Below are positions 35,277 through 45,479 of a stretch of 64,000 nt of DNA, piece by piece (the first letter of the stretch is position 1; each line of letters opens with the position of its first letter). The stretch spans positions 4,922,244-4,986,243 of the forward strand of contig CM046869.1 in the NCBI GenBank assembly GCA_025617745.1, read 5' to 3'. The DNA comes from Heliocidaris erythrogramma (taxonomy: Eukaryota > Echinodermata > Echinoidea > Camarodonta > Echinometridae). A program made the position numbers and the translations under genes. The notes under the pieces are model-generated. The model was given only the letters and a program-made list of their open reading frames with translations, made no database searches and was not told the origin of the DNA.

Positions 35277-36346
35277 ATTCAGAAAAAAAGGTTTGCGGTA
35301 CAACCGTGCCCATGGGAGACTTGGTCACTACGACCGATCTGCCATTATCAATCATTCTGTCACTCGTGATCACCAGATTAACTGGGAAGACACCAAACTT
35401 GTAGCCCCCGCTTCCAACTGGTATACCAGGAGGGTCCGTGAAGCCATCGAGATTCACAAACATGACACAGTTACACAGGACAAGGGTTTACAGATCAGCG
35501 ACATTTGGTTTTCACTCTTCCAATAATAACTAGTGTTATAATTTTTATGTATTTTAACCACAATTGCTTCCCTCAACAGGATTTCATTTTTCTCTCCTCA
35601 ACTTGTTCATTACCTTTGTTTTGTTGTTTCATTCATAACATTCATTATATTCATCATTAGGATACTCATTCTGATGTCATTATTTCACCCTTTTTTCCCA
35701 CATGTATGTTTTTAAATTTAATATCTTTCCTCAACAGGATGACTTGTTTCTCTCCACAGATTATCTCCAACAGGATTTCATGTTTCTCTCCTCAATTTGT
35801 TCATTATCATTGTTTTTTTTTTTGTTTTTTTTTTCTCTCCACAGCCTTTCACAACATTTATTATTAGTATACTTAGTATACTTATTAGTATTCTGTTGTC
35901 AATATTTCACCTTTTCCATATGTATGTTTTAACCTTAATTCCTTTCCTCAACAGGATGCCATGTTTCTCTCCACAGATTACCTACGGTCCCAATCCCCCC
36001 TTTTGTTTCCAGCTTATCCAGACGGTTAATTGATTTCTTAGTCCTATTGTTCACTTGTTTTCATTGTTTCTTTTCAACGCAGGATTCGTTTGATGTCACT
36101 TATCCTTTCAATGCAGGTACCTTGATGTTATTTATCCTTTCAATGTAGGTACTTTGATATTACTGTTACTATTTCTTTCTATGTTATTTGTTTGCATCCA
36201 TTTTTATTAAGTGAATTGCTGCTTCATATATAAATTCTGCTGATTTATTCGCTCTTCTCATTCTCCTGACGACGGCCAGAGCATTCTGACCGGAACGTGG
36301 AGTTATTCCAACTCACATGGTTGTACCGCAAACCTTTTTTCTGAAT
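35277..36346 (+). mobile_element. Penelope-like element fragment bounded by a 32-bp inverted repeat
   Basis: ATTCAGAAAAAAAGGTTTGC, then GGTACAACCGTG at 35277-35308, is repeated inverted at 36315-36346. Inside are a GIY-YIG-type C-terminal coding remnant (35293-35526) and a T-rich 3' region with repeated CTCAACAGGAT and TTTCTCTCC words (35574, 35731, 35770, 35950). Near the right end is CTCCTGACGACGGCC, then GACCGGAACGT, a flank type seen next to Penelope-like elements. The reverse-transcriptase part is missing. Confidence 0.7.
35293..35526 (+). pseudogene. C-terminal part of a Penelope-like GIY-YIG endonuclease
   Basis: A 77-codon frame without its own ATG start. It reads S-A-I-I-N-H-S-V-T-R-D-H-Q-I-N-W, then N-W-Y-T-R-R-V-R-E-A-I-E-I, then I-S-D-I-W-F-S-L-F and a stop. 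This matches the closing half of the GIY-YIG nuclease at the C-terminus of Penelope-like elements (x-H-x-x-x-x-x-H-x-I-D-W, then R-K-x-x-E-A-x-x-I). The Glu at residue 50 fits the conserved catalytic glutamate. The GIY and YIG strands and the whole reverse transcriptase are absent, so it is a truncated, non-functional copy. Confidence 0.72.
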
Positions 36347-36412
36347 AACAAGGTAGATTGACTTTGCCTGGCACTAAGTTACCTTCGGTGGAGGTGACTG
36401 CATCTACCCTAC

Positions 36413-36651
36413 CTTTCCAAAAGTATTGCAACATAGTAAAATTCTTCGTTTTTCGGTAAATAAATATTCTTTGTTATATCGTTTTGTTCTAAATCATTGA
36501 AACATGATGAACTTTACATGACAAATAATTCTTGATATGTTAATAAAATGTACCTGATAATAAGATCTTAAATCATCTACTAGAAATTCAAACATGTCAT
36601 AAATTGCCTCCTTGAAATGCAATGCTTCCATGTTGCAATACTTTTGGCAAG
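36413..36651. mobile_element. Short MITE with ~20-bp inverted ends
   Basis: CCAAAAGTATTGCAACAT at about 36416-36433 is repeated inverted at about 36632-36649. The interior is AT-rich, with no gene. Confidence 0.6.
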
Positions 36652-36684
36652 GGATGGTATATTCGTCAAAGAATCTAATCGGCT

Positions 36685-36747
36685 GAGAGACAGAAGGGGG
36701 TTAACTCATGTACATTTAACCGTAGAGCTAGCGCCCTTCTGGCTCTC
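36685..36747. repeat. Short hairpin repeat, copy 2
   Basis: The arms of ~23 bp (GAGAGACAGAAGGGGGTTAA and its partner GAGCTAGCGCCCTTCTGGCT) have about four mismatches and enclose a ~17-base loop. It is the same family as 55792-55846 and 19117-19165. Confidence 0.65.
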
Positions 36748-37626
36748 AAAAGATACGTTTGTGCAGTGCACCAGAATTAGCGTAGGTCTTTATGTCACTA
36801 AGCATTTTCAAATATGACAAAGACGTACATGTATTTGTTCTTTGTACACTGCATAATGTGGCATAAGCAATTTCTTTGACACAAAAATATTTCATATAAA
36901 AACAGCATTTTGTCATATCCAAAGAAACTAATGTAATATACATGTATACATGTACGTTATTAAGTCTTTGGACTGTGTTTATTTCATTTCTTATGCACGT
37001 GCTATTTATGTTTTGAAGTAGTTGAGGGTTGTAAATCTTTTTTTTTTAAGTGGCAGAACAACATATACTGAAAATAACTAACTATTGCGTTTCCAGCAGC
37101 TATTTTTATGCAGGTTTTCGTGTTGGTGACGATTACCACAGTGATATCCAAATATAAATTTCAGCATGATGTTCTTTAAAGTTAAAGAGCCGAAAATCGA
37201 ACTTACCCATTTTGACTGTTATTATCAGACGACAAGAAGAAAAAAAGAAGTGTTGAATTCGCAACAAAACAGAGGTAATCGTTCAGAGATGAAAGGGTAT
37301 TGTTCGAGTCGGGGCTGCATCTGCACGATCTGGTAAATATTATACTGTAACAATATGGTCACTTCATTCTGTATGCAGAGACATGACCCAAAAGTACTTT
37401 TAAACATCCTGGTACACTTTATTCACATACCAGGAAAATGCTAAACTCTTCCTTTGTAAAGTGATTAACATAACGCTTTTCTGAAATGTACCCTCATCAT
37501 TTCTACTCCTTCTGTTCGTGCTGTCTCATATTTCATATTCAACTTTAGACAACCGTAATTTGAATCTTTACCCAAGGATGACATTAAAACCAAACAATTG
37601 AAACGGTAAATGTGCGTGAGCGGAAG

Positions 37627-37735
37627 AGAGAGAGGGAGAGAGAGAGATAGAATGATGATGATTATGGTGGTGGTGGTGATGATGATGGTGGTGGTGATGG
37701 TGGTGGAGATGATGATGGTTGTTGATAATGATCAG
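37627..37735. repeat. GA then GAT/GGT triplet repeat
   Basis: A short GA tract is followed by mixed GAT/GGT triplets. The poly-His frame on the minus strand is an artefact of the repeat. Confidence 0.85.
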
Positions 37736-37739
37736 GTAT

Positions 37740-38716
37740 AAAGGGTAGAAAAATAATAGGAGAAAATAAGGATGATCATGCAAGGATACAAATACAAATT
37801 ATAAGCGGAAACCGAAAGTACATCGACACCATGTACGCTTAAACTGAATATAAGAAGGAAAATCTGAACAGCTAATAGAAAGAACGGTATTCTAAAGAGA
37901 GAGATAGGGATGAAAAAAGACAGAGATAGAGACAGATATACAAACAGAAAAGAACGGGGGGGCGTTCACGCATATTGTGCATTGTTTCTTTGTTATCACC
38001 GGTGATGGCGCACCTCCAGCTAAGCATTGGAATGATTTCGAATACTACAATATTGTTTAGTTCATCGATGTAATGGCTAAATAGGGACTTTTGTCGGGGA
38101 AGCTTGATTTTTTCGTCGTAAATATTTCAAATACAGATTTTCCGACGCCATTCTCGGAAGAGACCCATACATGACATCGGGATGATTGAACATCAGTAAT
38201 AGAGTTGCATGATACTTTTAGCTACCAGTATATTCAGGTCATGTTGCTGAGGTTTTATGACCGAGTAGAAGGATATATAATTAAGGTGAAGGCAGATAGA
38301 CTCTTAATTCATTGCCACACAAAGTACAGTCATAATGACAATGACGTCTTGTTGCTTCAAGATATCGTCATTAATGGGTAACGCCGGTATTAAAACTTTT
38401 TTTTCAATAAGAAACGAAAGACGGACTGAAAACAAGTTTGAGAAAATCAGACAAGTAATTAAAAATGTATTACTTGTTCATATCATTATTATATAGAAAT
38501 ATCTATCTGATGCAATATAGCAAGTCCATCATGAGTAGGCCTATGTGATGTTATTTCCTCACAAGACGTATTATAGATTTTTTTGTTTAGAAAGTAGTTT
38601 AGAAACTATTGTAGATAGGTAAACTGGCATTCGTCAACGAAAATTAAGTGACTGACAGCAAGGACTATTTTTTTTCTTTTTCCTATTATGGTAGAAATAA
38701 GAGATAATTGAGGTTA
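37740..38716. other. No recognisable gene
   Basis: AT-rich. A fragment near 38400-38465 (GAAAACAAGTTTGAG, then AAATCAGACAAGTAATTA) resembles the interior of the TTAA elements at 11419 and 34560, but no ends are seen. Confidence 0.4.
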
Positions 38717-38724
38717 CATTATAT

Positions 38725-39432
38725 CAGTGGCGTATCTAGGTATTCTGGCGCCCGGGGCAAAATATCAAATCCCCCCCCCCCCCCATGCCCAAACTCAGAT
38801 TTAATTTAGATATGATGGTGAAAATGAGTTTTGATGCACATGACCCGGGATTGCTAGCCCAAATTTGTTATTCTATAAGCGAGGGAGCAACGCGACCGAA
38901 CGACGCGACCGAACGACAGAATTTTTGTTGTTTCCTTTTCACCCCTCAAATTGAAATTTCTAATGTATTTTACCTTCACAAACGAAAATCAAAGGGAATA
39001 CAGTGACCTAGCAATAGATTTTTTTTTAATTTTCAACATTCCTATTTTGGGGGCGCAGAATAAATGAAAACGCTGAAGAAATATATTTGAGGAATTTAGT
39101 AAGGCAATTGCAAGGCAAATTTCTGATTCCCATATGGGGGTGCAAAATTTAACAAGCTCCTGCATTATGCGAGGGGGGGGGGCAAAGCTAGATCTTGAAC
39201 ATAATTATGCGAAGAAGCAAAGTGACCGAGCTTTAGAAAATGTTCGCATTTCAAAACCTATAGAACACCGTTTCTTACGCATTTCGTCCTTGACTGGGGC
39301 GCAAAATACCCTCAAAGACCTAACATGTCTTTCATATCTCCCCCTTTTCTTTCTCTTTTGCGTTTTTTTTTTCGCACCCTTCAAGTGCCGCCCGGTGCAC
39401 GTGCCCCCTCTGCCCCCGTAGATACACCACTG
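38725..39432. mobile_element. hAT-like non-autonomous element with perfect 8-bp duplication
   Basis: CATTATAT at 38717-38724 is repeated at 39433-39440. The ends are CAGTGGCGTATCTAGG and, in complement, CAGTGGTGTATCTACGG. Subterminal GGGGCACGTGCACC-type sequence is shared with 12322-13054. No transposase frame is present, so mobilisation would need a hAT transposase supplied in trans. Confidence 0.85.
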
Positions 39433-39888
39433 CATTATATTGACCCTTTTTCACGCAACTGTTTTCATTCCTTGTTGCTTCAAGAAACTTTTCAATCGAT
39501 GCAATTTCCCTAAAGTGGTCGAGCGCCCTCTGTGACAGTGGTGTTTTTCTTTTTTAACTCTCACACTTGAAGAGATGTGTTCATGAACAAGACATAAATT
39601 GAGATTCTAAAATATTTTCTTCATTGATGTTCCCAGTGTTTTTCCTTCTTCATGATAAGCAAATATTTATCTGCAATGATTATCGCTTATACCTGCAAAC
39701 CTAGTTCTTTATTGACGACCATTTCAGTTTCAGTTTATATCATAAAATCGGACAAGGAATAAGTTATGGATGTTTGCAAAATGAAATCATTACATCGATG
39801 CGAATCTCAAATTGGCAATTTGGTGAGTCGATTGTGACATACATGTATTTGCGGACAACTCTCCCGTCTGTCGTACACACAAATATTA

Positions 39889-40838
39889 TTAAAGATCACA
39901 TTGCAAGAAAATTCCATCAAAATAAATATTGGCTTAATACTTATTATTGCATAGATGGCATAAATTAAACAAGGTTATCCAAATTCAACGCTTGGAAACA
40001 TTTGATTTAATGATTATTATCAATTATAAAACGGTAAAATACAGCCCCCGATATAGCAGCTGAAGAGCTCCTTGAACGCTGCTGAGATGTGTGACGACAC
40101 ACGAAGGACCAGTCCTGTCTAAGCAGACGATGTCCCATAACATCTTACACATTTTCAGTGCCTGTTTTGTCATCTCCTCTTCACTTATTTCTCTTACTTG
40201 ACTAGCGTCAGTCTTAATGTTAGTCTGTTGCCTCACTCTTAACTTCGTGTATGGTATTATTTTGATGAAAAATGCAGCGTTAAAAAATAAAGGAATCAGT
40301 CACTTGTAAACAAAATAAGACGCCATTGTATTTTCAGCTGCTTGCACCGGGGCATGTTCGGCGTTTCAAGAGGGAACGAATACAATCTGTGATATTATTC
40401 GGAGGGCTTTTCAATTTGAAAGTGGGGTTTATTTCATTGATCATTGACCCTTCTCCTGTGTATTTACTATCAAACGGTTTTAGTTATCAGAATCGGTTCA
40501 CTTTCCCTTTTAGAATGGTGTGAAATAAGGTCATGTTTAAATGTACCAAACTCTTTATAATTTGATAAATAATTGCATTGCAGTTACGTTTATTCATTAT
40601 AGGACGTCGTCTGCTTAAGCAGGATTGTTCCCTAGTGTGACGACATCAAAACTTCGCTATATTTCTGGCGAATCCTCGGATATTCCAGATGCTGAGAAGA
40701 GCTTTTATTTGTGTTGTTTTTATAATCATCATATACGCAGTTGACATAAAACTTATACGGTTGCCATCTGTAAGCTTCCCAGTTTCTAGTGATACATTAA
40801 TTGCCATATTTGTGATTTTCTTTGGATAGTTACTTTAA
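39889..40838 (-). mobile_element. TTAA element with long degenerate ends, copy 2 (inverted)
   Basis: Sequence 39915-40825 is a close reverse complement of 20985-21900. TTAA occurs at both outer edges (39889-39892 and 40835-40838). The last ~25 bp on the left edge no longer match copy 1. It retains the two internal motifs with CTAAGCAGACGA and GACGTCGTCTGCTTAAGCAG. Confidence 0.75.
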
Positions 40839-40914
40839 TTTGCGTTTTCTCCGAAGCGCCTTTACCCTCGGGGCAGTACTCAAAATATATTAGATAGCAT
40901 ATTGTTATAGGGCC

Positions 40915-41180
40915 TCATGAAAGAAAAAAGATCCTACTGAGTAGTACATTTCGAATAAATTACATTTTAGTCATTTTGTGTGTTGGAGCAAATGGGGGAG
41001 TTGTCCGCAACTACATCACAGTGACATTACCTATTTGGCCGATTTGAAATTTCAATATGTATATAGTGATTACAACTTTCAAAAATTCATAACTTTCTTA
41101 TTGCTTGTCCGATTTCGTTCAAGCTTTCACCAATCTGCTTTTCTGATTTTCCTCTTTCTTTCAGAGCAACTTGCCATTAA
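40915..41180 (+). repeat. Dispersed MITE-like repeat, inverted partner of 24120-24385
   Basis: It carries AAAGATCCTACTGAGT, GTGACATTACCTATTTGGCC and TTCAAGCTTTCACCAATCTG, matching the other copy in inverted order. It ends near GGATTTCCCTTTGAGG. It has no TTAA duplication, so the boundary is uncertain. Confidence 0.6.
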
Positions 41181-41274
41181 GTTTGGATTTCCCTTTGAGG
41201 GATATGTTGAATTTGGGTTTAAATGTATACAGTGAGCATGTATTAGTTAAGTCTGGGGGAATTTATTTAAGTCT

Positions 41275-41900
41275 CAACTTTTATCATGCCACAACTCAAA
41301 TAGGTACATACAATTATAATGGTAAATGGCAAGATTAATCAACATGTCTTTTAAGGACAATCGCGTATTGTATTCGTTGAGTATGGTGAGCATACTTCCA
41401 ATGTTGTATAATGGGTGAACAAAATTATTGTTGTATCTTATTATTCCGATGACGCAAACGCATTGTACCGAATACATCATGCCCTAGGCTATGTTCACTT
41501 TGTCTACCTGGATCTGTAACATTGTAACAAAGAATGATCAGTTCTATATGCTGCCGAACCCCAAGTTCAAATTTGTAAACACCAATTTGCCAAATCATCT
41601 AGAAACCTCTAGGCAATTTCTGCAATATTATTGTCACCATGTGAAAAGCTTTGATGGTATTCAAACGCAGAACTCCGGGCTATTTTGTAAAACGTTATTG
41701 TATCGAAGTGCTGTTCATTGCTTCATGATAAAAAGGGAACTTATAACACGAACATAACGTGAAGCTTTTCGATTCTTTGAAAGATTATCATACAACTACA
41801 GAACCCACGATGTAATGCGCATCATAATGTAGAAAGACCACTCTGTGCAAAATGAGATTACAATGTATACATTTTTTTTACATCACTGCACGTGTAGGTT
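41275..41900. other. No recognisable gene
   Basis: Frames at 41274-41480 (minus) and 41491-41757 (plus) have no recognisable domain or splice signal. Confidence 0.4.
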
Positions 41901-41905
41901 TTTAT

Positions 41906-42041
41906 GGGGAGCGTTTCATCAAGCGTTGTCAGTGGTTTTTACTGACAAATTTGCTCTCAGCCATACAGATGCACGGATTTCAGTAGCTTATAACAGTTGT
42001 CGGTAAAAATCACTGACAAAACGTGTGATGAAACGCTCCCC
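41906..42041. mobile_element. Palindromic foldback MITE, copy 2
   Basis: The arms start GGGGAGCGTTTCATCAAGCG and end with the complement ACGTGTGATGAAACGCTCCCC-like. The central CCATACAGATGCACGGATTT is identical to that of the next copy. Confidence 0.85.
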
Positions 42042-42106
42042 TGGAGATTTACCTTATATGTAGTGCAGAGCGAAATCTTGTTTAGCGTACATCTGTTAAT
42101 CTATAC

Positions 42107-42247
42107 CAGGGAGCATTTCATCAAGTGTTTTGTCAGTGATTTGTACCGACAAATTTGCTCTCAGCCATACAGATGCACGGATTTCAGTAGCTTATAACAG
42201 TTGTCGGTAAAAATCACTGACAACACGTGTGATGAAACGTTCCCCAG
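42107..42247. mobile_element. Palindromic foldback MITE, copy 3
   Basis: Almost identical to 41906-42041 from the loop to the right end, only 65 bp away and in the same orientation. This suggests local tandem duplication rather than two independent insertions. Confidence 0.85.
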
Positions 42248-42509
42248 TATCGTCATATCGGTAAATTTTGATTTCTCACATTCTGAAGATGGCCAGGTGT
42301 ATCCGTTTTTTTTCGACAACATGGGCGACGACATCTTGCACTGATGGAAATATATTGTATGCTATTACACACATTATGAAGGTTGACGGAGACATGCCAT
42401 GGTAAATTAAAGAAGCCAGTTTCTCCAAAAGGTCTTTACAATACGGACGTTCCAGCTCGTGCATTGTCACGTTCATGACGTTTAAGAAAAGTGGAACTTT
42501 TGACAGTTT

Positions 42510-43463
42510 TTAAAGGAGAATTATCCCCAGGCTTTTAAATGTAAATAGGGTCATAGTGAATAAAATAACATTTAATTTGATATAAAAATCACCGTTTTAG
42601 ACCAACTGATGCCGTTGTAAGAGCAGAAAATAGAGACCACTTTTTACGATGTCTACTCCTACTGGCGGCGTCCATTTTCTCTAAATTTCCCATAAAACCT
42701 TGCGCGTGATGACGTAGGGGATGGAGAACTCACTAGCTAGTAGCTAGCTTGCATGAAGCGCGCGCTGCATATACACACGGTAAACATGGTGTATTGTCAA
42801 GCGTTCGGCTGTTGTAACTGTTCCAAGAAAACGATAGGGAAATCATTCCATCGGTTCCCAGACCCGCAGAAATGTCAGCAATTGTTCAAGCATTGGGTGA
42901 CCATATTGAACGTGGAAAAATTCCAAGGAAAAGACTTCAAACTTGATCGGAAAAATGATGTGATCTGCAGTGATCATTTCACGGAGGCCGATTATCACGT
43001 AGATCTGCGGGCTAAGCTTATGCCCAGGCGAATCGTATAATCAAGCTAGTGTGTCCTGGAACACGTTTTACTTACGATGATTATTTTACTCTAATAAATG
43101 TTTTTCAAATGTGATAGTTACGTAGATAATATAAATTGATTTATTTAATTTAATTATGAAACTCTTGCGTAATTTATGTTATTATTAATAATAATTAACT
43201 CTTTTTAAAATAATGTTGGTGAACTATTGCGAGCCAATTACAATGCGCTACGGCCAACTCCATGCCCTACGTCACACAGCCCGATCGCACCGGGAACATG
43301 GCGACGCTGCTTTACTCTCGAGAACAATAAAAATCGGAGGATTCAATCGACAATTCCCATCCTCTCGATTCTCGAATATACGATGTTTTTACTTTATCAG
43401 AAACTGTTTAGAATTCTGTTTTAGGTCAATGATAAAAGTCTCGTGGGGATAATTCTCCTTTAA
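42510..43463. mobile_element. Kolobok-type DNA transposon remnant with THAP exon
   Basis: TTAA at 42510-42513 and 43460-43463 flanks a perfect 16-bp inverted end, AGGAGAATTATCCCCA. The interior carries a THAP zinc-finger coding segment (42786-43040). TTAA duplication together with a THAP domain in the transposase is the known signature of Kolobok; P elements also have THAP but make 8-bp duplications. The rest of the transposase is missing. The terminal word is shared with the MITEs at 7636 and 18099. Confidence 0.85.
42786..43040 (+). CDS. THAP-type zinc-finger domain (transposon-derived)
   Basis: 84 residues start at M-V-Y-C. An upstream ATG at 42753 would add 11 residues outside the domain, so 42786 fits THAP proteins better, because they begin right at the finger. 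C4 and C9 (C-x4-C), C61 and H64 (C-x2-H) give the C2CH zinc ligands. P25, W37 and F65 are the usual invariant core positions. The closing L-M-P-R-R-I-V corresponds to the A-V-P-T region. THAP domains bind DNA, here probably the transposon ends. The frame stops at TAA 43038, just after the domain; a weak donor (ATCGTATAA) nearby suggests it may be exon 1 of a spliced transposase. It is far shorter than a full transposase, so no transposition activity is expected. The domain looks intact. Confidence 0.85.
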   Translation: MVYCQAFGCCNCSKKTIGKSFHRFPDPQKCQQLFKHWVTILNVEKFQGKDFKLDRKNDVICSDHFTEADYHVDLRAKLMPRRIV

Positions 43464-43479
43464 GTAGACCTATGTTTGT

Positions 43480-44310
43480 CTTCTCTAGATTTTATTGTAT
43501 CAGTTTTCTTTTTTACAACACTGAATACTTGTCTCGTTTTGATCTCCCATAACTTTAAAATAGATGAAGTTCTTGTCTTGATTCTTGTTCACTATCATGA
43601 GCAGGATGTGCTTAATTAGTATGCCAAGTTTTAGGGCAATCTGATAATCCCTTCATAGAAATTTCTATTGAGTTATAATCCTCTTTTTGTCACCTTTGCA
43701 CAATACTTCAAGTCACAGTGCTTCAATAGACTGCAAACTTTAAACCCTCATTTCTCCAAAGTAAATTTCTGTGGGAGTGGGCATTCTACTCTTTGTACAG
43801 TGGGTTAGGAACATCCAATGCTAATGAGTTATATATCATTTTAAAGCTGTGAACCCCCTCCTTCAGAATCAGACCCTAACTAAAAATCCATATCTGGCGA
43901 CTTTTTGGTGGTTTTGTGGTGCCTGGTCACAAATAAGATAATTAGCGTTCTTTTGCTAGTAATCTATCTACTCGACACAATAGGAGTACAATGTATTAAC
44001 ACTCGCTCGACATCTTGAAATCAGCGGCAAAGTGAAAGGGAAACTCCACAAGTTTAAAGGAATTATTAACCATCCATTTTTGGCTAACACCCCCCCCCCC
44101 CCCCCCCACGCAAACACAATCCCTTTATGTGTTGGACACCAATACTGGGTGAAATATTTCTGACAACAAACTAAATTTATTCTTAATTTTGGTATCTTTT
44201 TTGAAGTGTATTTTAGTAAACGGACAATCAAATAGCGTTACAAAAAACGTAAAATTCTGTATTTACTCACACGACACGACAGCATATCTGTTTGCCTTTC
44301 AACTATATAT
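43480..44310. other. No recognisable gene
   Basis: AT-rich, with a poly-C run at 44091-44107. No supported exon or transposon ends. Confidence 0.4.
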
Positions 44311-44314
44311 GCAT

Positions 44315-44520
44315 GGAGAGAAGAATTTTAATCTGTTGTCTCACGATGTAGCAAACGTAGGAGAGATGCACGACGTTTCGGATGCAACTGTTATCCTTCA
44401 TCAGGCAATGAGGACGAACTCTGCGGCGAGCGTGTTATATAGCGCTGTTATATAGCCGAACGTCGTGCATCTCTCCTACGTTTGCTACATCGTGAGACAA
44501 CAGATTAAATTCTTCTCTCC
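44315..44520. repeat. 206-bp palindrome with ~62-bp arms
   Basis: The left arm GGAGAGAAGAATTTTAATCT, then GTTGTCTCACGATGTAGC, then ACGTAGGAGAGATGCACGAC is mirrored at 44456-44520 with only about one indel. The loop (~80 bp) contains TTTCGGATGCAACTG and CCTTCATCAGG. The high arm identity implies recent origin or gene-conversion upkeep. Confidence 0.85.
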
Positions 44521-44529
44521 TTTTTATAT

Positions 44530-45385
44530 CACCACGATGATGAACATCTTCCGTACTATATATGCATGCTTTTACACGTTTTCTAATGTATCATAAATTC
44601 TAACATTTCAATTTTATTATTTAGCAGTATGTTAATACAGTGTAGTCACACACGATAGAGTTAACATTACTCTTTAAAAAAACCCAATTTAGTCAAATAA
44701 ATTATGACTAGAATAACTATTCACACAGGCATGCACCTGCACTATTCTAGTCAAAACTACCAGTGTCGGGTGTGAAGTGAACAGAATCCCAGTCAAAATG
44801 ACTAGAATCTGATTAAGATAATGTAACCAGGCCATCTGGTCCAAAATTGACTAGAAGATTTTATAGTGTATCATAAAAAAATAACTTTGTAAAATATCTT
44901 CAGCATGTTATCAAAACTTAATTAACCAATATGAATACCACGCTAATTCCCATCCACACCCTGTTGGTGACTGACCCTATGACGTACATGTTAATAATTA
45001 AATCTTCTCTTTCATCAATCATGACAATGAGACGGATCTCAACAAGTTTAAATTGATATCGTCTAGAATAGGATATACAGATAGGCGATTCCTTTCTTCT
45101 GAGCCCAGCAATGCGATGTTCAAGTGCCCACGGGGTCCAACAACCCCATTCAAAAATCGATTTCATCAAGGACAATAATTGGGCCTTCATCATCTTACGA
45201 CATGCCACTGACAGGGGGACGTCATACCTTAAAGAGAGTTTAATGAACGAGTGGCTATCGGCTACCGAACGTATAATATTAAGATTCCGCTAGCTTTCGA
45301 GGATCAGGGGTCTTCGATCGTTTTCGGCTTGACTTAGCGCAAAGCTTTAGTTGTATATATCATAAAGAAAGTAAATGTGAGAAAA
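44530..45385. other. No recognisable gene
   Basis: AT-rich, with repeated GACTAGAAT words between about 44705 and 44850. No boundaries found. Confidence 0.4.
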
Positions 45386-45391
45386 TTACAA

Positions 45392-45462
45392 TGCCCCGAC
45401 AGGGATTCGAACCCGGGACCCTGGATACATGACCAGTGCTCTGCCAACTGAGCTATCCGGGC
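45392..45462 (-). tRNA. tRNA-like sequence (pseudo-tRNA or SINE head)
   Basis: On the minus strand a 71-base sequence starts GCCCGGATAGCTCAGTTGGC (A-box and D-arm intact) and has a T-arm with GGTTCGAATCC (B-box) and 3' TCGGGGCA. The acceptor stem pairs at six of seven positions. The anticodon arm is one base short, and the T-stem has a mismatch. A functional tRNA is therefore unlikely; a tRNA pseudogene or the head of a SINE fits better. An anticodon cannot be assigned safely. Confidence 0.55.
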
Positions 45463-45479
45463 TTCCGTCGAAGCAAAGT

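Noticed and set aside
35702-36033. Phe/Leu-rich open frames (possible membrane protein)
   Set aside because: They come from T-rich tandem words in the 3' region of the Penelope-like fragment.
37568-37783. Poly-His frame on the minus strand
   Set aside because: Created by the GAT/GGT triplet repeat.
45392-45462. Functional tRNA gene
   Set aside because: Anticodon arm one base short and stem mismatches; kept only as a tRNA-like sequence.
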